The notes: a model not told the origin generated them from the letters alone. DNA of 64,000 nt from AP-15 sp963812675 (GCA_963812675.1 CAWEWR010000011.1:124001-188000); one strand, 5' to 3'. Positions 17,449-25,628 are shown, numbered from the stretch's first letter. Numbers and translations: made by a program.

Positions 17449-18235
17449 GGGGTCAGAGTAGATTAAGCTGCTGTTTGGCGCCACGTTCCGGGCGCGGTCG
17501 GCCTCTTGGGAGCGGCGTAACGCGCCGGCGGAGCGCGTCGGCGAGCTGGCGCTCGAAGCTTGCGTCGCCGAGCGCCCACCCACCATTGGTCGCCGCGCGC
17601 AGCGCGTCCACGAAACCCGGCTCGAGCGCCGTTTGGAACAAGCCCTGATAGGCCGTCTGGCGCTCTGCTGCGCCGCGCCCGAGAGCATGGTAAAGCGGAT
17701 GGTCGCTCACCAGCGCATCTGTGGCGCCGTGCGCATGCGCCCGGTAGCTCGACCATCGGTAATCGGCTGGGTGCGCCACCATGCGCGCGCGCACCGGGTT
17801 GAGCTCGATATAGCGGCAGCAGGCCAGGAAGTAGGCCTCGCTATCGATCGGCGCCGCCCTATAGCGCCCCTCCCATAAGGTCCCGCTCCGCCGGCGGGCG
17901 GCGTTGATCGCGCGCACATAGCGCCGGCCGAGCGATTGCATGGCGCGCGGCAGGCTCTCGGCACGCTCGGGAGTGACCAGGAGATGGACGTGGTTGGTCA
18001 TCAGCACATAGGCGTGGATCAGACAACCGTATTCGACAGCTGCTCCGGCGAGCCAGTTACGGTAATGTTCGTAGTCTTCGATGTCGAAGAAGATAGCGCT
18101 GCGATTGTTGCCCCGCTGGATCACGTGCAGCGGCTGGTCGGGCAGGAAATAGCGGCCGTGCCGAGCCATGGGGATCCTTGTTTATGGCTGCTCAACAGCA
18201 TAGCCGCTGTATGCGGGAAAATCTACTCTGACCCC
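17449..18235. mobile_element. REP-associated/IS200-like Y1 transposase element, copy 1
   Basis: 787-bp unit bounded by 16-bp inverted ends, GGGGTCAGAGTAGATT at 17449-17464 and its complement at 18220-18235. The whole interior is one Y1 transposase gene on the minus strand, whose last codons and TGA lie inside the left end. It interrupts the third ABC_sub_bind copy. A second, damaged copy lies at 19271-19964 in the same orientation. Confidence 0.85.
17453..18169 (-). CDS. Y1 (HUH) transposase, RAYT type
   Basis: 238 residues. It begins MARHGRYFLPDQPLHVIQRG and carries the HUH motif in YVLMTNHVHLLVTP. The tyrosine-bearing helix lies in the segment with SLGRRYVRAINAA. The family marker YIELNPVRARMV follows, then WSSYRAHA. 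RAYTs are single-strand transposases linked to mobilisation of REP palindromes. All core motifs are intact, so it may be active. The C-terminus KQQLNLL is encoded in the terminal repeat of the element. Confidence 0.88.
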   Translation of the reverse strand: MARHGRYFLPDQPLHVIQRGNNRSAIFFDIEDYEHYRNWLAGAAVEYGCLIHAYVLMTNHVHLLVTPERAESLPRAMQSLGRRYVRAINAARRRSGTLWEGRYRAAPIDSEAYFLACCRYIELNPVRARMVAHPADYRWSSYRAHAHGATDALVSDHPLYHALGRGAAERQTAYQGLFQTALEPGFVDALRAATNGGWALGDASFERQLADALRRRVTPLPRGRPRPERGAKQQLNLL

Positions 18236-18430
18236 TTTTCCCCCTCTTTTCCCCCTTTTCTGACGCACAGTGCTCCGCGACCGCGTAGATGGTGGCGGGC
18301 GTGTACCGCCGGCAGCTCGATCGCCTTGGCCGCTCCGCGCCACCCGGCGGCCCACCCCGGCGAAAAATCGGCTTCGTCCCGCTACAGAGCCCGCCTGATA
18401 AGATTCGCGGCTATTGGTTAATGGTCTTAC

Positions 18431-18883
18431 CTACAGGCCATGAGACTTGACCTTAACCGACGAAGAGACTGGCGCGCTGCTCGCTGAGCTGGACCGCATC
18501 ATTGACGCCGGGATCGGTTTCCGTTCTCGGCCGCGAATTCGGATGCTAAAGCGGATCCGCGCGAAGATCCGACCGAGCCGTTGCCGCCGGTGAAGCCTCC
18601 GCGCTTTGATTTGATCCGCGAGTTCGCTCCTCCGCGCTTTGATTTGATCCGCGAGTTCGGTCCATCTGTCTTCCTCAGTCTGATCGTAGGCCCACGTATC
18701 ACGCACACGCTGGACGTGGATCAGCAATTCCCGCCAAACCCCCTCGGGCGGCTCCATATCGCCGTTTTCGTAGCGGCGGATGGTGCGCTCGGCGATCCCG
18801 AGTTCCTGCGCCCAGGCGGCGTTGTCGCGGCCCCACAGGGCGATACCGACGCGGGAGAACAGGTTCACGGGGAAGGAGCCCAT
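18431..18883 (-). CDS. HTH (XRE-like) protein with a duplicated 11-residue unit
   Basis: 150 residues from the ATG at 18883. The first 75 residues form a helix-turn-helix: LFSRVGIALWGRDNAAWAQ, LGIAERTIRRYENGDMEPP, GVWRELLIHVQRV. The unit ELADQIKARRS then occurs twice, encoded by a 33-bp tandem repeat. The C-terminal 50 residues (Arg/Ser-rich) overlap an opposite-strand relic and probably are not an original domain. It likely binds DNA; the target is unknown. It lies between the two transposase copies. Confidence 0.55.
   Translation of the reverse strand: MGSFPVNLFSRVGIALWGRDNAAWAQELGIAERTIRRYENGDMEPPEGVWRELLIHVQRVRDTWAYDQTEEDRWTELADQIKARRSELADQIKARRLHRRQRLGRIFARIRFSIRIRGRERKPIPASMMRSSSASSAPVSSSVKVKSHGL
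18447..18600 (+). pseudogene. Relic of a small conserved alphaproteobacterial ORF
   Basis: The plus strand reads LTDEETGALLAELDRIIDAG, then RPRIRMLKRIRAKIRP, and after a +1 shift EPLPPVKPPR. This order resembles a small hypothetical protein common in rhizobial and related genomes. There is no clean start and the frame is broken, so it is a relic overlapping the HTH gene on the other strand. The family assignment is from memory of the pattern only. Confidence 0.35.
18597..18662. repeat. 33-bp tandem repeat inside the HTH gene
   Basis: Two copies with a period of 33 bases (gcgctttgat recurs at 18601 and 18634). On the minus strand each copy adds 11 residues in frame. The copies differ by only a base or two. 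Confidence 0.85.
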
Positions 18884-19270
18884 AGAAACAGCTTGCCGCT
18901 GCGGGTCTCGCCGCGCTCCCATCGCACGCTGGCCCATATCACCTCAGAATCGGGCGGGCTCGATCTACCAATCGGCGGCGAGGGAGATCGTCTTACCGAA
19001 ATTTTACCGCCCTCGTGAGGCCGCCTTTTGAAGCATTATGAGCCGCCGCGCGTCGGGGCGCGAAGGCGGCGCTAGCGACCGCAAGCCCCGCCGCTCCCAT
19101 CGATCCTTAGCGCGGGCTGCGGCAATCGTCTGCCATTGCATGTTCGAAACGGCGTCGGGGCCGTCAAGGCGAGCGGCACAATATGATCCCGGCGATAACC
19201 GGGGCAGGGACCGCTTGGAAGCCCCGTAGACGGGCAAGGATGCAGCCGTTGGAATTCCCGCGGCATAAAC

Positions 19271-19964
19271 GGGTCAGAGTAGATTAAGCTGCTGTTTGGC
19301 GCCACGTTCCCGGCGCGGTCGGCCTCTTGGGAGCGGCGTAACGCGCCGGCGGAGCGTGTCGGCGAGCTGGCGCTCGAAGCTTGCGCCGCCGAGCGCCCAC
19401 CCGCCATTGGTCGCCGCGCGCAGCGCGTTCACGAAACCCGGCTCGAGCGCCGTTTGGAACAAGCCCTGATAAGCCGTCCGGCGCTCTGCTGCGCCGCGCC
19501 CGAGAGCATGGTAAAGCGGATGGTCGCTCACCAGCGCATCTGCCGCACCGTGCGCACGCGCCCGGTAGCTCGACCATCGGTAATCGGCTGGGTGCGCCAC
19601 CATGCGCGCGCACCGGGTTGAGCTCGATATAGCGGCAGCAGGCCAGGAAGTAGGCCTCGCTATCGATCGGCGCCGCCCTATAGCGCCCCTCCCATAAGGA
19701 GTGACCAGGAGATGCACGTGGTTGGTCATCAGCACATAGGCGTGGATCAGACAACCGTATTCGACAGCTGCTCTGGCGAGCCAGTCACGGTAGTGTTCGT
19801 AGTCTTCGATGTCGAAGAAGATAGCGCTGCGATTGTTGCCCCGCTGGACCACGTGCAGCGGCTGGTCGGGCAGGAAATAGCGGCCATGCCGAGCCATTGG
19901 GGGTCCTTGTTTGTGGCTGCTCAACAGCGTAACCGCTGTATGCCGGAAAATTTACTCTGACCCC
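19271..19964. mobile_element. Y1 transposase element, copy 2, internally deleted
   Basis: A second copy of the 787-bp element, here 694 bp. The left end reads gggtcagagtagatt (19271-19285) and the right end has one change (tttactctgacccc, to 19964). It has the same orientation as copy 1 and lies 1,035 bp from it, so the two frame the HTH gene like a composite element. Confidence 0.82.
19274..19897 (-). pseudogene. Y1 transposase, damaged copy
   Basis: The N-terminus (MARHGRYFLPDQPLHVVQRG) and C-terminus (RRERGAKQQLNLL) match copy 1. After the HUH motif HVHLLVTP about 95 bp are missing, including the segment with the catalytic tyrosine helix, and the frame is shifted until RMVAHPADYRW. A single long frame survives by chance, but the protein cannot be active. 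Confidence 0.85.
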
Positions 19965-19983
19965 TTCAGAACCTTCAGATTCA

Positions 19984-20048
19984 GACGGGCCTGCACGCCG
20001 TGGCACTCTTAGCACAACGTCAGGATCGGCCCGAAATGGGAGTCGGGC
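19984..20048 (-). pseudogene. Degenerate internal lepA fragment (remnant 2)
   Basis: About 65 bp aligns to 21480-21540 of the intact lepA in the same orientation: the stretch around caggatcggcccgaaatggg corresponds to cgaggatcggcccgagatag. There are roughly ten differences, so this remnant is older than remnant 1. It sits between the right end of transposase copy 2 and the MITE. Confidence 0.65.
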
Positions 20049-20053
20049 CTTAG

Positions 20054-20209
20054 TGTCTGACCGAAAATGATCCGAGGCCACCAGTACTTGTCGTCACCCC
20101 CGCGAAAGCGGGGGTCCAGGGCCTGCGCTCGGATCTCGGCCCCCTGGATTCCCGCGTTCGCGGGAATGACGGGTTGTGTGTGGGTGCCATGGGAATTTTC
20201 GGTCAGACA
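20054..20209. mobile_element. 156-bp MITE with 15-bp terminal inverted repeats
   Basis: Left end TGTCTGACCGAAAAT (20054-20068) and its exact complement at 20195-20209. Both sides carry CTTAG (20049-20053 and 20210-20214), an apparent 5-bp target duplication; if the terminal G/C pair belongs to the element, the duplication is TTA. The interior holds two GC-rich palindromes (around cccccgcgaaagcggggg and cccgcgttcgcggg). No coding capacity. It abuts the 3' end of the immunity-like gene. Confidence 0.85.
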
Positions 20210-20210
20210 C

Positions 20211-20564
20211 TTAGCTGGGCCGCTTCTGACGAAGCTCCTCGGGTCGAGGGTATCGCTTGAGAGCTGAAAAATCCACTTTCCAAATGTCCAATTCGAATAG
20301 TTCACCATTGTCGTCGAGGTTTAGAACCGCGCTGACCGGGATGCCGTCTTCATCTGTAAACTCCGCTTCGGCGATCTTCTTTCCCAAGCGCCGCTCCCGA
20401 TTATCTGCATCCTTAAACCGCAAACTGCCCATCCCACCATCTTTCATGTCTTCGACAAGACGGTCGGATAATGAGCGTAGAACCTCATTTGACTTGGAAC
20501 TATGTCGAGCCATTGCGGTGATCAGGTCCACTTCTTCCTTCCGCAGTTTTCTCCAAGCGCTCAT
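20211..20564 (-). CDS. DUF6984-like protein, probable immunity partner
   Basis: 117 residues: MSAWRKLRKEEVDLI, then DMKDGGMGSLRF, then AEAEFTDEDGIPVSAVLNLD and FELDIWKVDFSALKRYP. This matches the DUF6984 pattern. It starts one base after the TGA of the upstream toxin-like frame (TGAAATG), indicating coupled translation. The stop codon lies in the target-site duplication of the MITE, so the natural C-terminus may have been altered. An immunity role is inferred from position and size. Confidence 0.7.
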   Translation of the reverse strand: MSAWRKLRKEEVDLITAMARHSSKSNEVLRSLSDRLVEDMKDGGMGSLRFKDADNRERRLGKKIAEAEFTDEDGIPVSAVLNLDDNGELFELDIWKVDFSALKRYPRPEELRQKRPS

Positions 20565-20565
20565 T

Positions 20566-20964
20566 TCAAGGACCCGTGATTCGACCGATATTGATAGTAC
20601 CGTCAGCTAGACCAAACGCTCTATATTCGATCGTGACTCCGCTGACGCTGATGTTTCCAGTGATATTTGCTCCTGGTGAAGCTGGTCCCTGTCGAGCGAG
20701 ATCAGCCCGGATTGCGTTCGAAACCGCATCCCGATCAAGGCCCAGCTGATCTGTGTGGCGGAAAGTATGCCGCACTTGGTTTTCGTCCACACCAAATCTG
20801 ACGTTTGTTTGTTCTGGACTAAGCTGCTGGGCGATCGCCGAACTCCCCTCAGTTCTGAGCGACCCGATTATTGCCCAGTATCCCGTAGTGCTCGGCGGTT
20901 GCGGGGCAAATGGTGCGGGGCTCCTTGATTCTGGCGGTCTTCGGCAGACCGCACCCTTGGCCAC
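20566..20964 (-). CDS. Toxin-like C-terminal domain (orphan polymorphic-toxin tip)
   Basis: The frame after lepA encodes, from about residue 50, NVRFGVDENQVRHTFRHTDQLG, DRDAVSNAIRADLARQ, then a beta hairpin VSGVTIEYRAFGLADGTINIGRITGP and stop. The helix with HTFRHT followed by strands ending in GTINIGRI resembles C-terminal nuclease-like domains of filamentous-haemagglutinin or CDI-type toxins. There is no ATG; the GTG at 20964 is only a candidate, and the delivery protein is missing. It is coupled to the downstream DUF6984-like gene. Confidence 0.5.
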   Translation of the reverse strand: MAKGAVCRRPPESRSPAPFAPQPPSTTGYWAIIGSLRTEGSSAIAQQLSPEQTNVRFGVDENQVRHTFRHTDQLGLDRDAVSNAIRADLARQGPASPGANITGNISVSGVTIEYRAFGLADGTINIGRITGP

Positions 20965-20975
20965 GTCCGCCGCGC

Positions 20976-22778
20976 TCAGCCGTCGCCCATTTTGAGGGCG
21001 GCGATGAAGGCGGATTGCGGGATTTCGACTTTGCCGAACTGGCGCATCCGCTTTTTGCCCTCCTTCTGCTTTTCGAGGAGCTTGCGTTTGCGGGTCACGT
21101 CGCCGCCATAGCATTTGGCGAGCACGTCCTTGCGCAAGGCCTTGACGGTCTCGCGCGCGATGATCCGGCCGCCGATCGCCGCCTGGATCGCGACGGCAAA
21201 AAGCTGGCGCGGGATCAGGTCCTTCAATCTTTCGCACAACGCTCGGCCGCGCCGCTCGGCTTGGCTCCGATGGACGATGATCGACAGTGCGTCGACCGGC
21301 TCGCCATTGACCAGGATGTTCATCAGCACGAGGTCGCCCTCGCTGTAGCCGTCGAGCTGGTAGTCGAAGCTGGCGTAGCCCCGGCTGACCGATTTCAGCC
21401 GGTCGTAAAAATCGAACACGACCTCGTTCAACGGCAGCCGGTAGACCAGCATCGCCCGGTTGCCGGCATAAGTGAGGTCGGATTGCACGCCGCGGCGCTC
21501 TTCGCATAACGCGAGGATCGGCCCGAGATAGGCGTCGGGGACGAGGATCGTCGCCTTGATCCACGGCTCCTCGATGTGGTCGATGCGAACCGGATCAGGC
21601 ATGTCGGCCGGGTTGTGCAATGTACGCACCCCACCGTTGCTCAGATGAACCCGGTAGACGACGGAGGGCGCGGTAGCGAGCAGGTCGAGGTCGAACTCGC
21701 GGGCGAGGCGTTCCTGGATGATCTCCAGATGCAAGAGCCCGAGAAAGCCGCACCGGAAGCCGAAGCCGAGCGCAACCGAAGTCTCCGGCTCGTATTCGAA
21801 ACTCGCATCGTTGAGCCGGAGCTTCGCAAGACTGTCGCGCAGCCGCTCGTAATCGGCCGCGTCGGTCGGGAAGAGGCCGCAGAAGACGACCGGCTGCACC
21901 GGTTTGAAGCCGGGCAAGGGCGCGGCCGTAGGCCGGCGGCCCTCGGTGATCGTGTCGCCGACACGGCAATCGGCGACGGTCTTGATGCTGGCGGTGATGA
22001 ACCCGATCTCGCCCGGCCCCAACGCCTCGACGGCCATGCCCTTTGGGGTGAATACGCCGACCCGCTCGATCGAATGAACGGCGCCGGTCGCCATCAACCG
22101 GATCTTTTGACCCGGGACGAGCACGCCGTCCTTGACCCGCACTAGGATCACGACGCCGAGATAGGGGTCGTACCAGCTGTCGACCAAGAGCGCCTTGAGC
22201 GGCGCCGCGGCGTCACCGTTGGGCGGCGGCAGGCGCGTCACCAGCGCCTCGAGCACCTGGTCGATGTTGAGCCCGGTCTTGGCCGAGATGAGGAGCGCAT
22301 CCGAGGCGTCGATCCCGATCACATCCTCGATCTGCTCCTTGACCCGGTCGGGCTCTGCCGCAGGCAGGTCGATCTTGTTCAGCACCGGCACGATCTCATG
22401 CCCGGCCTCGACTGCCTGGTAAACATTGGCGAGGGTCTGCGCCTCGACCCCCTGGCTCGCATCGACGACGAGCAGCGAGCCCTCGCAGGCGGCCAGCGAC
22501 CGGCTGACCTCGTACGAAAAATCGACGTGGCCCGGGGTATCCATCAGATTGAGGACATAAGTCTCCCCGTCCCGGGCGCGGTATTCGAGACGCACGGTTT
22601 GCGCCTTGATCGTGATGCCGCGCTCGCGCTCGAGCTCCATGTTGTCGAGCACCTGCTCGCGCATCTCGCGCGCCTCGAGCCCGCCGCACGCCTGGATAAG
22701 CCGATCCGCAAGCGTCGACTTGCCGTGGTCGATATGCGCGATGATCGCGAAATTGCGGATTTGGGTGAGGGGCGTCAT
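20976..22778 (-). CDS. lepA: Elongation factor 4 (LepA) GTPase
   Basis: 600 residues, full length. G1 AHIDHGKSTLADRL, G2 region GITIKAQT, G3 DTPGHVDF, G4 NKIDLP and G5 SAKTG are all present. The EF-G-like domains follow, and the LepA-specific C-terminal domain ends CYGGDVTRKRKLLEKQKEGK. LepA acts on stalled or misassembled ribosomes. Its 3' end is duplicated at 14675-14819 and, in part, at 19984-20048. A toxin/immunity-like pair follows directly downstream. Confidence 0.97.
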   Translation of the reverse strand: MTPLTQIRNFAIIAHIDHGKSTLADRLIQACGGLEAREMREQVLDNMELERERGITIKAQTVRLEYRARDGETYVLNLMDTPGHVDFSYEVSRSLAACEGSLLVVDASQGVEAQTLANVYQAVEAGHEIVPVLNKIDLPAAEPDRVKEQIEDVIGIDASDALLISAKTGLNIDQVLEALVTRLPPPNGDAAAPLKALLVDSWYDPYLGVVILVRVKDGVLVPGQKIRLMATGAVHSIERVGVFTPKGMAVEALGPGEIGFITASIKTVADCRVGDTITEGRRPTAAPLPGFKPVQPVVFCGLFPTDAADYERLRDSLAKLRLNDASFEYEPETSVALGFGFRCGFLGLLHLEIIQERLAREFDLDLLATAPSVVYRVHLSNGGVRTLHNPADMPDPVRIDHIEEPWIKATILVPDAYLGPILALCEERRGVQSDLTYAGNRAMLVYRLPLNEVVFDFYDRLKSVSRGYASFDYQLDGYSEGDLVLMNILVNGEPVDALSIIVHRSQAERRGRALCERLKDLIPRQLFAVAIQAAIGGRIIARETVKALRKDVLAKCYGGDVTRKRKLLEKQKEGKKRMRQFGKVEIPQSAFIAALKMGDG

Positions 22779-22845
22779 CCGAGGGCGAACATAGGACCGC
22801 GACGATGCCGTATCAACGCGAGCGGCTTAACAATCCGGGCCACAG

Positions 22846-23232
22846 TCACAAGAGTGCGGTCGAAATGCCTAGCGCCTGCGCGGCGGTCAGCAGGCGGTTG
22901 TCATAGCTGGCAAGCGTCACTGATTCGCCCTGATCGCGCAGGAATTCCATTGTCGCGAGATGCAGGGCATCCAAAGTACGAACGGCAACGGAAAATGGCT
23001 CCAACGCCCTCGCCAATGCTGCGCCGCTCAGCTCGGTTAAGTTCACGCGAGCCAACAAACCCCTCGCCCGACTGCTATGCGAGACAATCAGGCCGTACGC
23101 GTTGATCCGGTTCCAGACCTCATAGGTCAGCAGCCGACTTGAAGCCAGATCCTCGTCCCAGAGCGTATCCGGTGGAGATCGGGGCTCAGCGAACAAATCC
23201 GCCAGTAGAACCGAACTGTCGACATAGATCAC
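22846..23232 (-). CDS. vapC: VapC-type PIN-domain toxin
   Basis: 128 residues. PIN acidic residues are in MIYVDSSVLLADL (first Asp), the central helix TYEVWNRINA (Glu), TLDALHLATM (Asp) and LASYDNRLL (Asp), so the Mg-dependent RNase site looks complete. Its ATG overlaps the antitoxin stop by 4 nt. The pair lies just upstream of lepA on the same strand. Confidence 0.88.
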   Translation of the reverse strand: MIYVDSSVLLADLFAEPRSPPDTLWDEDLASSRLLTYEVWNRINAYGLIVSHSSRARGLLARVNLTELSGAALARALEPFSVAVRTLDALHLATMEFLRDQGESVTLASYDNRLLTAAQALGISTALL

Positions 23233-23516
23233 CAGCGATCTTCTCGATCGCGGTCGAGATCGACCAGCAGTTGCTCAAGGGTGAGTCCCGGCACGGGCTT
23301 ACGCGGCGGCAACGGTTGAAAAGGCCTTTTTGCCGGCGTGAGCCAGCCTTCGCGAACACCCCGCTCGATGAAGCTTTCGTGACCGGGCCGCCGCGGCGGC
23401 ACGATCTCGGCGACGATGCGGTTACGGTCGGTGATCACGATCGTCTCCCCTCCCGCCGCTAAACGAACATATTCACTGAGCTGGTTCTTGAGAGCCTTGA
23501 GGCCGACGGTTTTCAT
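23229..23516 (-). CDS. vapB: Phd/YefM-type antitoxin of VapC
   Basis: 95 residues. MKTVGLKALKNQLSEYVRLA and GETIVITDRNRIVAEIVPP make the Phd/YefM DNA-binding and dimerisation part. A longer C-terminal tail (RPFQPLPPRKPVPGL, ending DLDRDREDRW) probably wraps the toxin. Autoregulation of the operon is usual for the family. It overlaps vapC by 4 nt. Confidence 0.85.
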   Translation of the reverse strand: MKTVGLKALKNQLSEYVRLAAGGETIVITDRNRIVAEIVPPRRPGHESFIERGVREGWLTPAKRPFQPLPPRKPVPGLTLEQLLVDLDRDREDRW

Positions 23517-23629
23517 GCGTGATAAGGTAGCCTCTGGAAGCTCCTTTGTCCACGCGCATCAGAATGCACCGCTGCAGCAGTCGAGAACCCAACTGCAGGC
23601 GGGCGCGTGCCTACGCTGGCGGCTCTCGG

Positions 23630-24088
23630 CTAGCTCCCTGGCCTCGCGCCCTCCAGTTCGCTGGCCGAGACCGCGTGCAGCAGCGCGCGCAGCTCGGAGC
23701 TGCGCTGTTCGCCGAATACCGCCTCGAACCCGGCCTGGGCTTTCACCCAGCCTTCTACGCCGGTTCGCAGCCGCTCGGCCCCGATATCGGTCAAACGAAT
23801 TTCCCGCCTCCGGCGATCGGTGCGTCCCGGGACAACGGCCACGAGCCCCTCACGCTCGAGCGGCTGGAGGTTGCGGCCGAGCGTCGTGCGATCCATGACG
23901 AGATCAGCGGCAAGGGCGCTGATCGTCATTGGCCCGAGGCGTTGCAGTCTCGCCAGGATCGAAAATTGCGTCGTGCGTAGTCCGGCCCCGGCCAGAAACT
24001 GATCATAGAATTGTGTCACGTGCCGGGCGGCCTGGCGCAGCGCCAGACAATTGCAAAGTTCGGACTTCAGTCTCGTGTCGGCGGGCAT
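23630..24088 (-). CDS. MarR-family transcriptional regulator
   Basis: 152 residues from the ATG at 24088. The winged helix runs through LRTTQFSILARLQRLGPMTISALAADLVMDRTTLGRNLQPLEREGLV, with the wing GRTDRRRREIRLTD. It is divergent from a MATE exporter, and a 14-bp palindrome lies in the shared 92-nt gap, so it probably represses the exporter and itself. The ligand is unknown. Confidence 0.88.
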   Translation of the reverse strand: MPADTRLKSELCNCLALRQAARHVTQFYDQFLAGAGLRTTQFSILARLQRLGPMTISALAADLVMDRTTLGRNLQPLEREGLVAVVPGRTDRRRREIRLTDIGAERLRTGVEGWVKAQAGFEAVFGEQRSSELRALLHAVSASELEGARPGS

Positions 24089-24100
24089 CGATCCTCGATC

Positions 24101-24147
24101 TTGACAAAGTGCACACGCGCTTACAATTAGGTGCATGCGCACGCATG
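24101..24147 (+). promoter_or_regulatory. Candidate promoter and MarR operator for the MATE gene
   Basis: TTGACA at 24101-24106 and TACAAT at 24122-24127 (15-bp spacer, short of the usual 17) point toward the MATE gene. A perfect palindrome CATGCGCACGCATG lies at 24134-24147, just downstream of the -10 and before a GGAG ribosome site ahead of the ATG at 24181. Placement suits MarR repression; this is inference. Confidence 0.4.
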
Positions 24148-24338
24148 TCAACCGCGCGGCACCGAAGCGGAGCCAATTCCATGTCCTTGCGTGAGGCGGC
24201 GCTGCCGGATGCCGTCGTATCTCCGCTCGCGATCGCATCTGCGCCGACCGCAGCCCGCTTCGATCCCCTACCCGCCTGCTGCTGGAAGCGCCGATCGGGA
24301 CCACGCTCCTGAAGCTGGCCGCCCCGAACGTCCTCGTC

Positions 24339-25628
24339 ATGTTCGTGCAAGCGTCGGTCGGGCTGATCGAGACCTATTTCGTCGGCTGCCTCGGCACCGA
24401 TGCGCTGGCAGGCGTCGCGCTGGTCTTCCCGCTGGTCATGCTGATGCAGATGATGTCGGCCGGCGCAATGGGCGGCGGCATATCATCGGCGGTTGCCCGA
24501 GCCCTCGGCGGAGGGCGACGTGCCGATGCCAATGCGCTGGCACTGCATGCCCTAGTCATCGCCGGCGTCTTCGGGCTCCTCTTCATGCTCGCAGCGCTGG
24601 GCGGTGGGCGCTGGCTCTACGGCACGATGGGCGGCAATGGCGCTTCTCTCGCGGCGGCGCTGACCTACTCCAATGTGGTATTCTCGGGCGCCGTCCTGCT
24701 GTGGATCTTCAACTCGCTCGCCAATGTGATCCGCGGCATCGGCAACATGGCTGTCCCGGCGCTAGTCACCTGCGCCAGGGTTGTCGTGCTTCTGCCGCTG
24801 TCGCCTTGCCTGATCCTCGGCTGGGGCCCCTTCCCGCGGCTCGGGGTCGCCGGCGCCGCCGTCGCGGTGATTGCCTATTACGCGATCGGCAGCGCGGCTC
24901 TCGCTGTCTATCTCCGGTCGCGGCGCTCCGTCCTGCGGCCCTCGTTTCGGAAATTCCGTCTCCAGTGGAGACTGTTCCGCGACATCTTGCGCGTCGGCGG
25001 CGTCGCCGCGTTGATCACCGTCCAGACCAATCTGATCATCGTGATCGCGACGGCTCTCGTCGGACGGTTCGGGCCAGCGGCAATCGCCGGCTACGGCGTG
25101 GGCTCGCGCCTCGAATATCTGCTGGTCCCGATCGTCTTCGGACTTGGCGGGCCGCTCGTCGCGATGGTGGGCACGAATGTCGGCGCTGGGGAGCGGCAGC
25201 GCGCGCTGCGTATCGCGTGGGTCGGCGCTGCGGCGGCCGCAGTTATCACCGAGGCGATCGGGCTGTCCGCAGCGGCTTTCCCGCGGCTGTGGCTGACCCT
25301 GTTCGACGCCGATCCGGCCATGCTCGATGCCGGCACGCGTTATCTGCGTGCCGTCGGCCCATTTTACGGCCTGTTCGGGCTCGGCATGGCGCTCTATTTC
25401 GCCTCGCAGGGCGTCGGCCGGCTGCGTGGGCCGTTCATCGCGAACTTCACGCGGCTCGTCATTGCCGGGGGCGGGGGCTGCCTGGCGTTGCGCTCGAGCG
25501 GCGACATGTCCCACGTGTTCTACGCGCTCGGCGCGGCGCTGGCCGCCTTCGGGCTGATCAACGCTGCAGCGGTTGCGTGTGGCGCATGGTTCTCCTCCAT
25601 TGAACCTCTGAGGCGACTCCATGTTTAA
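24339..25628 (+). CDS. MATE-family multidrug exporter (probable 5' frameshift)
   Basis: 429 codons from the first in-frame ATG, with MATE transmembrane helices throughout (ALAGVALVFPLVMLMQMM, VRVGG-type repeat GGVAALITVQTNLIIVIA, GLGGPLVAMVGTNVGAG). The family N-terminus is longer. Upstream in the same frame lies TRLLLEAPIGTTLLKLAAPN with no start codon, while the ATG at 24181, with its own ribosome site, reads MSLREAALPDAVV in another frame. A one-base change near 24270 would join them. The product is either truncated or the gene is recently broken. Confidence 0.78.
   Translation: MFVQASVGLIETYFVGCLGTDALAGVALVFPLVMLMQMMSAGAMGGGISSAVARALGGGRRADANALALHALVIAGVFGLLFMLAALGGGRWLYGTMGGNGASLAAALTYSNVVFSGAVLLWIFNSLANVIRGIGNMAVPALVTCARVVVLLPLSPCLILGWGPFPRLGVAGAAVAVIAYYAIGSAALAVYLRSRRSVLRPSFRKFRLQWRLFRDILRVGGVAALITVQTNLIIVIATALVGRFGPAAIAGYGVGSRLEYLLVPIVFGLGGPLVAMVGTNVGAGERQRALRIAWVGAAAAAVITEAIGLSAAAFPRLWLTLFDADPAMLDAGTRYLRAVGPFYGLFGLGMALYFASQGVGRLRGPFIANFTRLVIAGGGGCLALRSSGDMSHVFYALGAALAAFGLINAAAVACGAWFSSIEPLRRLHV

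Noticed and set aside
20976..22100. Long open frames antisense to and in other frames of lepA
   Set aside because: They mirror the high-GC coding frame of lepA and show no independent family pattern.
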